From Gaeumannomyces sp. JS-464 (taxonomy: Eukaryota > Ascomycota > Sordariomycetes > Magnaporthales > Magnaporthaceae), in NCBI GenBank assembly GCA_002197995.1, contig NGZR01000004.1:310001-374000 (forward strand): DNA of 64,000 nucleotides, read 5' to 3'. Each line of letters opens with the position of its first letter. The stretch's first letter is position 1. Shown here one piece after another: positions 1 to 12,116 of the stretch. The notes under the pieces were generated by a model. That model did no database searches. It was not told where the DNA came from and was given only the letters and a program-made list of their open reading frames with translations. The translations under genes and the position numbers were made by a program.

Positions 1-3000
1 ACCGTGAATTTTTCCCTTTTACTTTTTTTGTCCGGCTCTCCTGAATAAACGGGTACACTATGAGGCACGCAGCTTCTCCCGTCGGCCTTGGACGCCATTG
101 CCAGGTGGCTCATGGCTGCGCTGGTCGCATACGGGATATTTTGAACGCTCGCTCGGGTCTCCTCTCTTGCTTCCAGGCCTTTTCCCTGACATGATACTCC
201 CCGCCTGCTATTCCGCCTGGTGTGTTGTCAGATAGAACCTTTACCAGGAGCGCGTTTCATCACTGGCCAGGTACCCGTGATTAACGCCCCTCTCCTGTAA
301 TAGCCTCCAAGGTACTTGTGCCTAGCTCGGCCCCAGCGATCGCAATGACCGCGCGTTTTTTTCTTCTTTTTTTTTTTCCTGCTGCTTCTGTCCGCTGCTT
401 GCTGCTTGCTGGTGCTGCTTTTGCGCCCGACGACGTTGACAACGAAACCCAGGGTCCGCAATCAGGCGGTGGCATGTTCAATTCCTATTTGCTCCGCCGG
501 GGTGTTCGCCACATGAGGAGCAGCTGCAGACACGGAGACCCTCCGCCGGCCATGCGCCGCGATCGATGCGATGGGCGTGGCTGTCGCATCGTGTCTGCCA
601 ATCGTTGTGCAAGCGCAAACCCCCTCCGACCCGTGCGCAAACCGTACTCTCCAGGTCGGTAGGTGTCCAAGTTGAAGGCCAGACCAGGCCAGGCCAAGGC
701 GACCTCGTGGCCAGGGGGCCGGTTTTGGAACATGGGGGAGGTCAGCTAGGAAGGTGTAGGTGCAGTGGTGCACTTTCGAGGCTTCATCATTTGCGCGCAC
801 TTAAAGGAAGGGCGGTCAGAGACAATCACGGTTTTTGGTTGTTGTTTTTATTTTTTATTTTCTACTACGTGCGCAGACGAGAGGGGCGCGGCGCGCGAGC
901 GCAAATAAATCTACGCCATCTTTGATGCCAGTCTGGTGTGCGCTGGCAGGGTTTCAAATGCGCCCGGCATCCATCGAATCAAACCGCGAATGGGACCTGG
1001 GCGCCGCATTGGAGGCTTGCGCGAATGGGTTTGAAGGATTTCCCAGATGCCCAGCCAAGCCAGCACCCGCCGCGCCCTCCCCGTTCGGCGTGAACACGCA
1101 CGATGTGCATGCAGCAGGGTCGGGTCCGGATGGAGACCTGGATCTGCTCAGCCCAGGGTGTCCAGTCCTCTCCCCTCTCGTTCCCAGGCTCCAGGCAAAC
1201 AGACTCTGGAAGACATGCCGCACGATCCCGTGCCTGGCATCTCGTTTGGAAGACGGATGGGGGAACATCTAATGAGAGGCCGGTCGCTTTCTTTACCCGT
1301 CAGTTGTGCCGCCGACAGACCCGGCATGGGGTTCAGGGGGTTCAGGGAGGTTCAGGTGGTGTCGTTAATTGCCGGAGTCTTTTGCACACCCTGGATCGGT
1401 ACACAGCCAGCCATGGGAGTGGATGAGGAGATAACAAGGAACACGGCCACGGATAAACAATGCGCTATCGAAATGGCGGCCGGTAGACTCTCTTGGCCAC
1501 AGGCATAAGACACCGATGTAGGAGACACGCGGGAGAGCGTGGCGCAGATGTTTATATCGAGGCTGGCTACCATGGGTGCTCTTGGATGTTTGGTGTCGGC
1601 GGGCAAATAAAAATCAGCAGTCCGATAGCGCTAGACTGGCACCCCAATTGCCCGAACTTCTCCTGTGAATCTCATTTGCTATTTCCTGCGGAGGATATCC
1701 TTTCCTCTCTCCTTATCCTTTGGGGAATGTGGTTGTTTGGATGAGTGAACTTGCCATTGGAAAGGGTATGGAATCCGGGGGAGATGAAGAATTTGAAAAA
1801 AGCGTAAGCGACGATTGCTATTGGGGAAAAGGAGAGCCAAGCCCTGCTTTGAGATAACGAGTGCACAAGGCCAAAAGAAAAGCTTGGATACACTGAGGGT
1901 CAGCATGAGCCCGCGCCACAGACACGAGCGCGTAATAAGCGCCGCTTTTGGATGCACAGGTGGGTGTGTGAGTTCGCCGCCATCGCCGCCCAAACCCGCA
2001 TCTTGCCGTTGGGAGGCGCGGCATGTTCGAGGCGAAATCATCGAGCTCGGCAAGAAGATGGAACTGCCCGGCTCCCTGCGTTTGGCCCTCATGAGTTTAT
2101 GCTGCCCCCCTGCCCCGGCATCACCGGAGGGATTGCACAATCGCGTGCGGGCGCCCACACCCCGTGGCCTGCGGGCGCATGCGAACGGTGCAAAGCAAAC
2201 AAGGGTCAGGGGAGGCATTGCTTTCCCAGGCAGCGAGAGCGGGGAAACGAGAAAGGCAGAAGATGGCGATCCGGGGCGGGATGCCGTTGACGTGTTGGAG
2301 AGCGACGAAAATCAAAACAAGCTGCTTCAGATCTGGCAGCAGCTCGACGTCTGAGTGGCCGGAGCTGCATCGTCTCCGAAACCAGGCAGTCCTAGGCCGT
2401 GCCCTCCTTGATAGCGGAGCAGGCGCAAATCCGTCTTGCGTGCGCCTCCCCAAGCCGGCAGAACGGTTCGGACCCGATAGAAACGCCCCTCTCTGGTCTC
2501 AGGGCAGGCGGGAGAACGATCGCATTGCATGACTCCTGCTGGCATTCTATGGGGTCTAGTCTCTCCGCGGAAAAGAATGGTTTTCAAAAGAGTCACAGGC
2601 GGTGGGCGCATTGTTCGTCGTCTCCTCTTTGGGTCGGAACCCCTCGTTTTCAGCTGCGGCTCGGTCACGTGAACACGCACCACGCTCGTGTGGTGACCCT
2701 AACCCTGGGGCGCGTGAAGGATTAGGGATCTTAGATCCATCCCGCCGCGCCGCAAAACAAATCGAAAGGGGTTGAAGTTGAGGGACATCGGTCTCCAGGA
2801 TCGAATAAACAGTTTTATAATTTTCTTTTATCTATTGCTCTCTGTTGAGCCGCTGATTCTTGGATTATATCAGAATCTCCGCCATTTGGGAGACGCGACG
2901 GGCCGAGTGGGTTCTGCGTCATGGTCCAAATAGGGAGATCTCATTGCCGGGCAACCAGGGGGCAGGGGTTTCATGCCAAGGAGGCACGCTAGCGCCGTGA

Positions 3001-3594
3001 GCTTGGGCCAGCTGCAGTGGGAAATAAACAACTTTTAGGCGTAATTACAGACCAAGCAGGAAAGGCCGTCCCCAGTTCTTTGTTGGGGGCAAGTGCATGC
3101 GTGCGGGCCCTGGGAAATAAAAACAACAAGCCGCCAGCCGCTGGTGATTACCCGGGACGACGTCTCTTCACCTTCCACCCGGGCTTTTTTGACGACGTCC
3201 AGAAGAGTGCGAGCGTGTGCAGGATTATCTGCCATCGCGTTTTCCTTTTCCTTTTCTCTTTTGGAGCTGCGCAAGATATCCTTGTCGTCTTTGTTCGACT
3301 ACCACTCTGTTTACTCCAGGTAGCTCTTCGGCGAGCCGCACCAGGAACGAGCCTAATCTCAGAAAACGAGTCTCGCCCACACCACAACACGCTCCGTGGC
3401 AGCTCGCAGCAGAAATTTTCAACGGTCGGCGCCGTCACCACGCCCGCGAAGCAACCCAGACATCCTGACCAACGGCAAGCTTTGGATGCTGCTGAACCCG
3501 ACCACTCGACTGTTTGACCACGCGCGCGTTCGACCGGAAAACATTGCACACTATTGCACCGCCTGCTAATCTGTTCGACACGTTCCTCGCAACC
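1..3594. other. Intergenic DNA and probable cyclin B leader
   Basis: No reading frame here has protein-like composition, splice-linked exons or recognisable motifs. The stretch is GC-rich with short T runs (around 359-378 and 843-860). The last 400 bases, pyrimidine-rich with short CT tracts, probably hold the promoter and 5' leader of the cyclin gene that starts at 3595. Confidence 0.5.
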
Positions 3595-6003
3595 ATGGAC
3601 GCAAGAGTGAGTCTATACTGCGCTGCTCTCTCTTTGTTGTGTCTGGGGCTGCTTCTCAGGGCTCTAGTGTGCTCGTCGGATAGCGGCAGGTCGACCTAAA
3701 GCAAGCTTCGAGCTTGCACAGGCACCATTTGTCCAATGGAACCCTTCCCAACCGCTCTCGAGGGTCACAGCATCATGCTAACGAAGCTCCATCAGCCTAA
3801 CCGCCCGCTCCGCCTCGGGACGGCTGCGGCCCCGGGAAACGAGAACATCGCACCCTCAAGCAGGCACTTCACCAACGGCACAACGACGGGGCAGATCAGA
3901 ACGCGACTAGCTTGATCCCGGGGGTCTGAAGCTGGCTCCGAAACGCGCCGCGTTCGGTGAGGTGAACACGAATGTCCGCGTCGTCGGAGTGGATCTGAAC
4001 TCACACAGAAGGCGCCCATGCAGACAGTCAACTCGGGCACGGACGAACACGCGGTAGCGGCGCTGCCGGCAACGACACACACGCATTGCAGCAGCCCGCC
4101 CAGCGCCTCACAGATTAATGGTTCCACCGTGAATCAGGCCTCCGTCACCCACGTTGCCGGCGTCCACCCGACGCGTCATCACACTGATCCCAGACAAGCC
4201 ACAATCCGATCACCCGCACAGCCTCACTGTGGAGTCGCAAGCCCCGCAAGCAGTGACGGGCGACTTGCCACGAAAAAGACCTTCCTTCGTCTACGACGAT
4301 TCCCGCCACCCTCGCGCAGGCTCGAGCCACTTGACGCCCGCCCTGCCACCGCCGTTGACGAAGCCGCGGCACCGGCTCAAGTCTGAGATTGTCGTTACAG
4401 AACCCGCGTCACGTACCAAGACGCCGCCGCACCTTACGGACGGACGCAGCCTGCCCTGAGGAGGACCGTGAGCAGACAGCTGGCGACAGTCAGACGACTT
4501 TTGCACACTCGTTGAGCACGGACGACGGTCCCCGACACCGCCTACCGAGGACGCGCTCGAGAACTCATCGACAGCCACGAGACCTGTGGCGGCGCCCACT
4601 CTCTGCGCCCACCGGGGGGCTACGTTGACGTACAACAGCGAGCTTATTGGCGCACCATGGAGGCTTACGCGCTGGGCGGGCTGCCCCTGCCTTCGAACCG
4701 ACGGATAACTGGGACGACGGAGGACGTTGAGCTGGATGACGACCCAGGGACTACCACACACCCGCACCACTCATACACGGTCACATGGTGACAACACGAC
4801 CCAAGGTCTTACTGTTCTTCTCGCGCCCAAGGTAACCGCTCGAATCCAGCAGGAGCTCGATATGGCCAGGATTGCTGTTGAGGAATCGCGTACGTTCGAC
4901 GAGATCGAGGAGGAGCAGTGGGACGTCAGTATGGTGGCGGAATATGGCGACGAGATCTTCAGCTACATGCGTGAGCTTGAGGTATGCTTTTGTTCCGACC
5001 CGGGCATTCTACTCGCCCTTGCTGGGCCTGGCTCTGCGAGGAAAGTTATGAGCGCTAACCACTCACGCGTCTTGCTCTGCAGACTCGGATGACTCCTGAT
5101 GCACATTACATGGACGTCCAGACCGAGATCCAATGGTCGATGCGCTCCGTTTTGATAGATTGGGTTATTCAGGTCCACCATCGTTTCTCCCTCCTTCCCG
5201 AGACGCTCTTCCTGAGCGTCAACTATATCGACCGCTTCCTCTCCCAGAAGGTGGTGTCGGTTGCCAAGCTGCAGCTCGTCGGCGCCACAGCTCTGTTCAT
5301 TGCGGCCAAGTACGAGGAGATCAATTGCCCGTCTGTCAACGAGATAATATTCATGGTCGACAACGGCTTCTCGGCCGACGAGATTCTCAAGGCCGAGCGC
5401 TTCATGCTGAGCATGCTTCAGTTTGAGCTCGGATGGCCCGGTCCGATGAGCTTCCTGCGCCGCATCAGCAAGGCCGATGATTACGATCTGGAGACTCGCA
5501 CCCTGGCCAAGTACTTCCTCGAGGTGACCATCATGGACGAGCGTTTCGTGAGCTGCCCGCCTAGCTTTCTTGCTGCTGGCGCCCACTGCCTCTCGCGCAT
5601 GATTCTCAGGAAAGGCGACTGGGTATGTCAACACTTCCTCTGCACCACTCATCAATACAAGGAATTCGACACGGTCTGCTAACTGCTTCTACAGTCCCAA
5701 GCCCATACCCACTGGGCTGGCTACACATGGTCGCAGCTTCGCCCTCTTGTGACGCTTCTGCTTGAGTGCTGCCACAACCCGGAGAAGCACCACCAAGCCG
5801 TTTACGAGAAGTACCTCGACCGTAGGTACAAGGGCGCTTCGGCATACGTCCAGGAGCAGATCGACTATGGCTTCAGCCTACCTCAGCAGGGCCAGTCTCT
5901 GCTGCCCGAGACCCCGACAACCCCCGACGATCTCCTGTCGCACTCTCCGTTCCCCTCGCTCGAGATGAACCGCCTCATGACCATCGCAACCAGCCAAGCA
6001 TGA
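3595..6003 (+). CDS. G2/mitotic-specific cyclin B (NIME/Clb type)
   Basis: Regulatory subunit of the mitotic cyclin-dependent kinase. The model has four exons: 3595-3606 (MDAR), 3796-4981, 5093-5622 and 5695-6003, with GT-AG introns and a GCTAAC branch point in the second intron. The end of exon 2 and exons 3-4 carry the cyclin core: EESRTFDEIEEEQWDVSMVA just before the box, then IDWVIQVHHRFSLLPETLFL, NYIDRFLS, LVGATALFIAAKYEEINCPS in the N-terminal cyclin fold, and ELGWPGPMSFLRRISKADDY opening the C-terminal fold. A destruction-box-like KRAAFGEVNTN is encoded near 3940-3975. The variable N-terminal part (about 3796-4780) does not stay in one frame: NENIAPSS, the destruction box, KRPSFVYDDSRHP and SHGDNTTQGL lie in different frames, with a stop at 3913-3915 in the starting frame. 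The cyclin folds are intact. Identity as a B-type cyclin is firm; the N-terminal sequence is unreliable. Confidence 0.9.
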
Positions 6004-8673
6004 ACCATGACGATACGCATGCTTTCGAACGATACACTCGCCTTTTCCGCCATCTCGACGGTGGCTGCTGGTGACGCAGGCAACAGCGGCACCAGTGGCC
6101 ATCGTTCAACAGCTCCGACACGATTGCTGTGTCCACGTCGCGATATTGCACGGCAACGACCATGACCTGGCGGCCCATCAGTCCTGCGCGCGCAATAGCT
6201 TGCTGAGAAAAGTTTCTCTGACGCGACGTTCTTATTTCTCTTTCTATTGTTTAGTATTTATCACGCTACCATCATGGCCGATTACGAGAACCACGACAGC
6301 ATCCTCCTTGATCATCTTTGCCTCGTCGGGACCTTACTTTGCCCATAATGCTTTTACATTTCACATTCTCCCTGCACACATATGTACTCTCCCACACTTT
6401 TCCCCTGAGGCTATCCGTGGCATCTTTGAAAACTCGCTTCTTGGAAGACCGGATGGAGACGGGCATCAGCAGAGAAGGGGCAAGCCGCGTCGGCTCAGGC
6501 GCCTGTGCTTGGCTTGCCAGCAGAGTGGGAGAAAACTCGATTTATCGGGACACTAATTAACCATGGCAGGAGGGTATCCGATGGAAAATATGGCGTTTTA
6601 CGGAGGCGGAGGGTTTGCATTTGACACGACTTTGTTATGTATTAAAGGTGTACTTTCTGCAATGGGTTTAGCCAAGAAAGGGGGAGGTCCAGGCGGGAAC
6701 AAGTGCGTTAAGTTTTCTGTTTACACTTTTCTTTTCACTCCTGATCTTTCACTTTTTCTCTCCTGTTGTCTCTGCTCCCCCTTTCTGGCTCGAGTTATCA
6801 GGGAAACGGCGGTCTGTTTAACTATTATTAGATCTCGTGGGCATCCGAGCAAAGAATTCGTCAGGTATTGCCTCAAATACATCGGTAATATGAGTACGAA
6901 GTTCACCAGACAGTGCTTGCCTCGGCTCGTTATTCGTTTGTGCCCACGCAACGGTGAACTGACTAGATGAGTGTTGTTTCCCCACTTGGCGAGGATGGCA
7001 TGCCGACCCAGATAGATCCAGTTCAGCCAGGGCGGGAGCCACGGAGACAGGTTAAGTGATTGAGTATTTTTCATTGGGGAATATGCCGGGAACCTCCGCC
7101 CGTATTTGGGTAGTCCTGGAACATGCACAATCCTGGTCTAGCTAGGATGTATCGAAATTCTTTACTTCCATGGTCAAAGGCGCAGGTAGGCCACTCCCCC
7201 CGTCACCAGGAGACTGGGAAAACAAATGTTGCAGCCGCCGCCCATGCAGGGAAACCCCGATCGTAGTCGGCTCAAGGCTGTTGTTGGCAGCTTAGGATAG
7301 GTGGAGAGCAGCGGCAAGAGAGACGAGGGATAAAAAAGAAAAAGGAAAAAAAAAAAAAAGTACCCCTGGCGGGCAGACGGCGCTTCACGATTCGCGCGCA
7401 AGGAAGGAAAAAAAACGAAAAAAAGAAAAACAGAAACTAGTGTGCATGGAATTGGGTTCTTCTGACATGAAGCTAACCCACTTTAGGAAGGGACAGCCAG
7501 ATGACGAGATCGAAATCTCGCATCTTGACCGCCGCCCGCCTCACGGACCAGACCGCGGGCTAGTTGTCACTGTCTGTGTTGGAAAGCGCGTTCCAAGTGG
7601 CTGGTTTCCTGGGAATTTGTGGGGGAAAATAGGTAAAGAGAGGAAAAGGAATAGTTGTCAACCGGTGAGAGGAGGACATAAATACAATACATTTCGGCAT
7701 CGTGAGCAGTGCCAGCAGTCACGTTTCGTTTCCAAGAAGAAAAAAAGACTTGAGGCTGAGCATTGCCCGAGATTGGCCAAATGGCAGCCAGCGTCATGTG
7801 TCTGCGCTGGGTTGCTGACGCTTAGCCCCAAATTCAATTGACACAGACCACATGTAGGCTAGCCCGGCGGCGCGCATGCCACCAGACCCCTGTCACAGAT
7901 CGTGCCGCGGTGGCCGAGAACGGAATAGGCCACAGATTTTTGCGACAGCATGGGAGGGTAAAAAAAAACTGACTGACGGTGTGAGGCCAGAGGGAGCGCA
8001 AATTGTTCTTTTTTTGCTCACAGGGGTCAACAAATCACCTCTGCGCCCTTTGCTCCTTTTGCTCCTTTTGGCTTGTGCACTTTTTCTTTCAAAGATCTCC
8101 TATTCCATTTTGCGCCCTGCATAGACAGACGTTTAGACTGTTAGATCTCCACATAGACTCGCTCGCCTTACCCTAGATCGCGCTCCCGCCTTTTTCACTC
8201 TGGCTGCGTCTCCTGCTTCGCCCTTCCGTCCACTTGTGACTCGTCCTCGTCCCACCGCGAGCGCCGCGCCGGTCCCGGAGGCGTCCCTGCAAATTTCGCT
8301 CAACCCACCGGATCCTCTCTCCTCTCGGCGCTTCCCCAAGGGCCGATTCTGAGCCCCCGTTCGAGCAGCGAGCAGCCCGCCCCCATCCCCGGATCAACAG
8401 CGCCTGTGATCCACACCCACATAATCACCCACTTAGCCCTCAAGTCCACCGAAACCCCGGCCCGTACTGCCCGTTTGCCGAGGACCCCCGAGCCAAAACC
8501 CTCGAGCCGCGCATCGTAATTGGCGACCTGGCGAGCCCCCCACCAAACACCAAGCTGAGCCTCGACGGGAGAAACCTCCGAGCTGTATTATAGCATTCCG
8601 AGAGCCTCGAGACTGGGGGACGCACCGACGCCGAAGCGCTGGGGGTAGCCACACAGATCAACGCGCCGTCAAG
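6004..8673. other. Intergenic DNA between cyclin B and the mitochondrial carrier
   Basis: About 2.7 kb without a supported gene. Short open frames here have no family features. There is an A-run near 7341-7360 and a pyrimidine-rich, TATA-poor stretch at roughly 8000-8400, consistent with the promoter and long leader of the gene starting at 8674. Confidence 0.5.
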
Positions 8674-11055
8674 ATGGCAACGAAAGCGGCGGCGGTCAAG
8701 GAGGCGGTCAAGGAGACACTGATGGGCTCAGCAGAGGAGCCTGCCAAGCTCTCTGCCCAGACCAAGGCGCGCTTCCACAAGTTCGCCGCCAAGGATCCGT
8801 CCTCGGGGGAGCTGTCTATGGGCGTGGAGGAGTTTACCAACGCCATCGCCCCACCAGGAGAGGACTACGTGAGTTGCCCAGACCCCTGGCGCACTGCTGG
8901 CTGAGCCCTCCTCGATGCGCAGGCCGCCGGCCTGGCGTCTTCACGGCTTGAGGTATGGTCGGCTGGGAGGATGACTCAAGGCTGACCGAGGACCGCATTC
9001 CGGACTCCAGCACAAGATCAAGCGCGAACAGTACTCGATCCTCTTCAGGGTGGCAGACCGCAAGGGCGCCGGCCGCGTGTCTCTGGCCGACTGGGCCTAT
9101 TTCGAGAACGTCCTCATGAAGCCCGACGCCGAGTACGAGATCGCGTTCCGGCTGTTCGACGTCGAGCGCCTGGGCACCGTCAAGTATGAGGACTTCAGGC
9201 GCCTGTACGAGCTCAACAAGGGCGAGGACACCATCCCCTTCAACTGGGACTGCGAGTGGGCCAAGCTGTACATCGGCGACAAGAAGAAGCGCCACAGCAT
9301 GGACTACCCGCAGTTCTCGCAGATGCTGCGTGGCCTGCAGGGCGAGCGCATCCGGCAGGCCTTCCTGCTCTGCGACGGCGACGGCGACGGCTTCATCGAG
9401 CCCGAGGACTTTGAGCGCATCATCCTCGAGACGTCCAAGCACAAGCTATCGGATCACCTGCTCCAGAACCTGAGCACGCTGTGCAACATCTCGAAGGGTA
9501 GCAAGGTCTCGTACGCCAACGTGCGCGCCTTCCAGAACATGATCAAGGAGATGGACCTGGTCGAGCTTATCGTGCGCCGGGCCTGCGCTAAGAGCGCGGA
9601 CGGCAAGATCACGAGGACGGAATTCCTGAACCAGGCCGCCAACATCACCCGCTTCTCCCTCTTCACGCCCATGGAGGCCGACATCCTCTTCCACTTCGCC
9701 AGCCTGGACGAGCCGTCGGGACGCCTGGGCCTGCGACTTTGCAAAGGTGGCTGGACCCGTCCTGGAGGAGCGAGGGGTCCGACCGCCCGCGGGCGCAGGC
9801 TGCCGTGACGGCCGTGGCGGCCGCGGGGCGGTCGACGGCGCAAAAGTTCCTGCACGAGGCCCTCGAGGGTGCCTACAACTTCGGGCTGGGTAGCGTGGCG
9901 GGTGCGTTCGGCGCCTTCATGGTGTACCCCATCGACCTGGTCAAGACGCGCATGCAGAACCAGCGCGGCGTGCGGCCGGGAGAGCGGCTGTACAAGAACT
10001 CGATCGACTGCTTCCAGAAGGTGGTGCGGAACGAGGGGTTCCTGGGCCTGTACTCGGGCGTACTGCCGCAGCTCGTCGGCGTCGCGCCCGAGAAGGCCAT
10101 CAAGCTGACGGTCAACGACCTCGTGCGCGGCTGGACGACGGACAAGAACGGCAACATCTGGTGGGCGAGCGAGGTCCTGGCCGGTGGCAGCGCAGGAGCC
10201 TGCCAAGTTGTGAGTTTTGTGTTCGGATAAAGCCTCCGTTTTGAGGCGCCGCCGGTGCCGGACTAAGTAGCTGACTGCCCTTGTTTCTCTTCGATAGGTC
10301 TTCACCAACCCCTTGAGATCGTCAAGATCCGACTCCAAGTGCAGGGCGAGGTGGCCAAGACTGTCGCGGGCGCGCCGAAGCGGTCGGCCATGTGGATCGT
10401 GCGCAATCTGGGCCTGATGGGCCTGTACAAGGGCGCGTCGGCGTGCCTGCTGCGTGACGTGCCATTCTCGGCCATCTACTTCCCGGCCTACAGCCACCTC
10501 AAGAAGGACGTGTTCGGCGAGTCGCCAACCAAGAAGCTCGGCATCCTGCAGCTCCTGCTCTCGGGCGCCATCGCGGGCATGCCGGCCGCGTACCTGACGA
10601 CGCCCTTTGACGTCATCAAGACGCGCCTCCAGGTCGAGCAGCGCAAAGGCGAGACGAGCTACACGGGCCTCCGGCACGCGGCCCAGACCATCATGAAGGA
10701 GGAGGGGTTCCGGGCCTTCTTCAAGGGCGGGCTGGCCCGCATCTTCCGCTCCTCGCCCCAGTTCGGCTTCACCCTGACGGCGTACGAGATCCTGCAGAAG
10801 CTCGACCCGTACCCGGGCAAGAGGAGCCACGAGCTAGCCGGCGCCACCGCAGGGGGTCCGCTGCTCGGGGGTGTCGCCGCCGCCACGCTGTCGGAGAAGG
10901 CGTCGGCCGACTCGAGCCCGTTTGCGCGCAGCAGGAGCGCGCTCAAGATCATCCTCGATATCGACGAGGACTTTGGCAAGGTCAAGGTCGGCAGCGGCCA
11001 TCAGGCGTGGAAGACGCTGCCTGGCGTCATGGGCGGCGGTGCCCGCTCTAGCTAA
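8674..11055 (+). CDS. Calcium-binding mitochondrial carrier (aralar/AGC1-like)
   Basis: Predicted inner-membrane aspartate/glutamate-type carrier with an N-terminal EF-hand regulatory region. Exons are 8674-8868, 9011-10209 and 10298-11055. The EF-hand part contains the canonical loop [13 protein letters not shown]. The carrier part has three repeats opening with the PxD/ExxK signatures [23 protein letters not shown] and [11 protein letters not shown], and the linked motifs [25 protein letters not shown] and [22 protein letters not shown]-terminal tail of about 80 residues follows the third repeat, as in fungal aralar relatives. Two frame breaks interrupt otherwise perfect family sequence: near 9730-9745, where GLRDFAKVLDP is split across frames, and at 10308-10314, where AACCCCTTGAG has four Cs and the frame needs five. 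Both look like base-calling errors. The family is certain; substrate is inferred from the EF-hand plus carrier architecture. Confidence 0.93.
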
Positions 11056-12116
11056 AAGAAACACAGAACCAGATCCATTATTTGGATTTTGGGGGATTTG
11101 GATTTTGGAGAGGAAAAAAAAGAAACCTTTGCTCCTTTGTTTTTGCGTCGTTGGGTTGAGTTATTGGCCTTTTTTTTTTTTTTTTTTTTCCTTCCTCTTC
11201 TTACGGTTGAGCTTTCTAGTGATAATCTAGCCCTCTGGCCCGTTCGGTTCTGGCTTTTGGTGAGACGGCCGTTGGGGAAGAGCGGGCGAATGGGCACACT
11301 TGATGGACGACGGAGACGGTGCGTGCTCAAATCGTACCACCTTGCTTGGCTGTCGGCTGGTGGGACCTTCCCTCCCCCCGTCAGGATCAACGGCATCCCG
11401 TCGCCCGAGCCTGCCATCTTTTTTTTTTCTCGAGTCGTCCGTTTTTCCTTTTTTTTTTTTTTTTTTTCTCCCACATAGTCGGTCGGGTCATCATCTTCTT
11501 TCCACGAGGCAAACTAAAAAAAAACTGCCCAAGTTGGGATTCTTTTGTTTAGCATGGGACGGGACGGGACATGGGAAGACGGCGGCGGTGCACAAGCGTG
11601 AGAAAGAAACACAAAAACGGTCGGGAGGGAAGCATTTAAACTTGGAGGCCTTGTTTTTTTTTTTTTTTTTTTTTTAAACTTTATTTTCTTGTCCGCCTTA
11701 TTTTGACTTTTCCCCGATTTGATTTAGCGTTGACGCCAGGTTGCCTTTTGGGGGTCGCAACTTGCATTTTCGCCTTTCGTCCCCTTCCGGCACATACTCC
11801 TATTTTTGTTCCCCTTTGTTTTTTTTTTTTTTTTTTTTCACCCGGTTCATTTTCGAGCTCTAGACGGCATAAGATCTTAGAGAGCTTTGATGCTTATTTG
11901 TTGGGGATACGGCCTATAAGTTGTATGTACCAAATAGACCGAACTTGACACTTCTATTTGCCCTTCGTATGGACGATGTTTCCTCCTCGCCTACCTGCAA
12001 GATGATTCAATCCCGTCGTCTTGTTGTTCAACTACGTTCTGGGATGTGATGACAGCGAGTTCGCATCGCCGTCATTCCATATCACCACGAAACGCCTAGT
12101 CAGACAAAAGAAGGAC
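11056..12116. other. Intergenic 3' region with long T tracts
   Basis: Convergent space between the carrier (+) and the SNF2 helicase (-). It lacks a plausible gene and is dominated by homopolymer T runs of roughly 10-23 bases. Confidence 0.6.
11169..11838. repeat. Cluster of long poly-T tracts
   Basis: Five T runs lie near 11170-11190, 11411-11420, 11450-11467, 11653-11675 and 11820-11838, separated by unique GC-richer sequence. They may belong to the 3' untranslated region of the carrier or mark decayed retroposon tails. No target duplications were identified. Confidence 0.7.

Noticed and set aside
2694..2712. Telomere-like GACCCTAACCCTGGGG
   Set aside because: Only two partial CCCTAA units, with no array around them. 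Chance occurrence is likely.
10300..10320. Programmed frameshift in the mitochondrial carrier
   Set aside because: No slippery heptamer or downstream structure is visible, and similar one-base losses in C runs occur in unrelated genes. A base-calling error is simpler.
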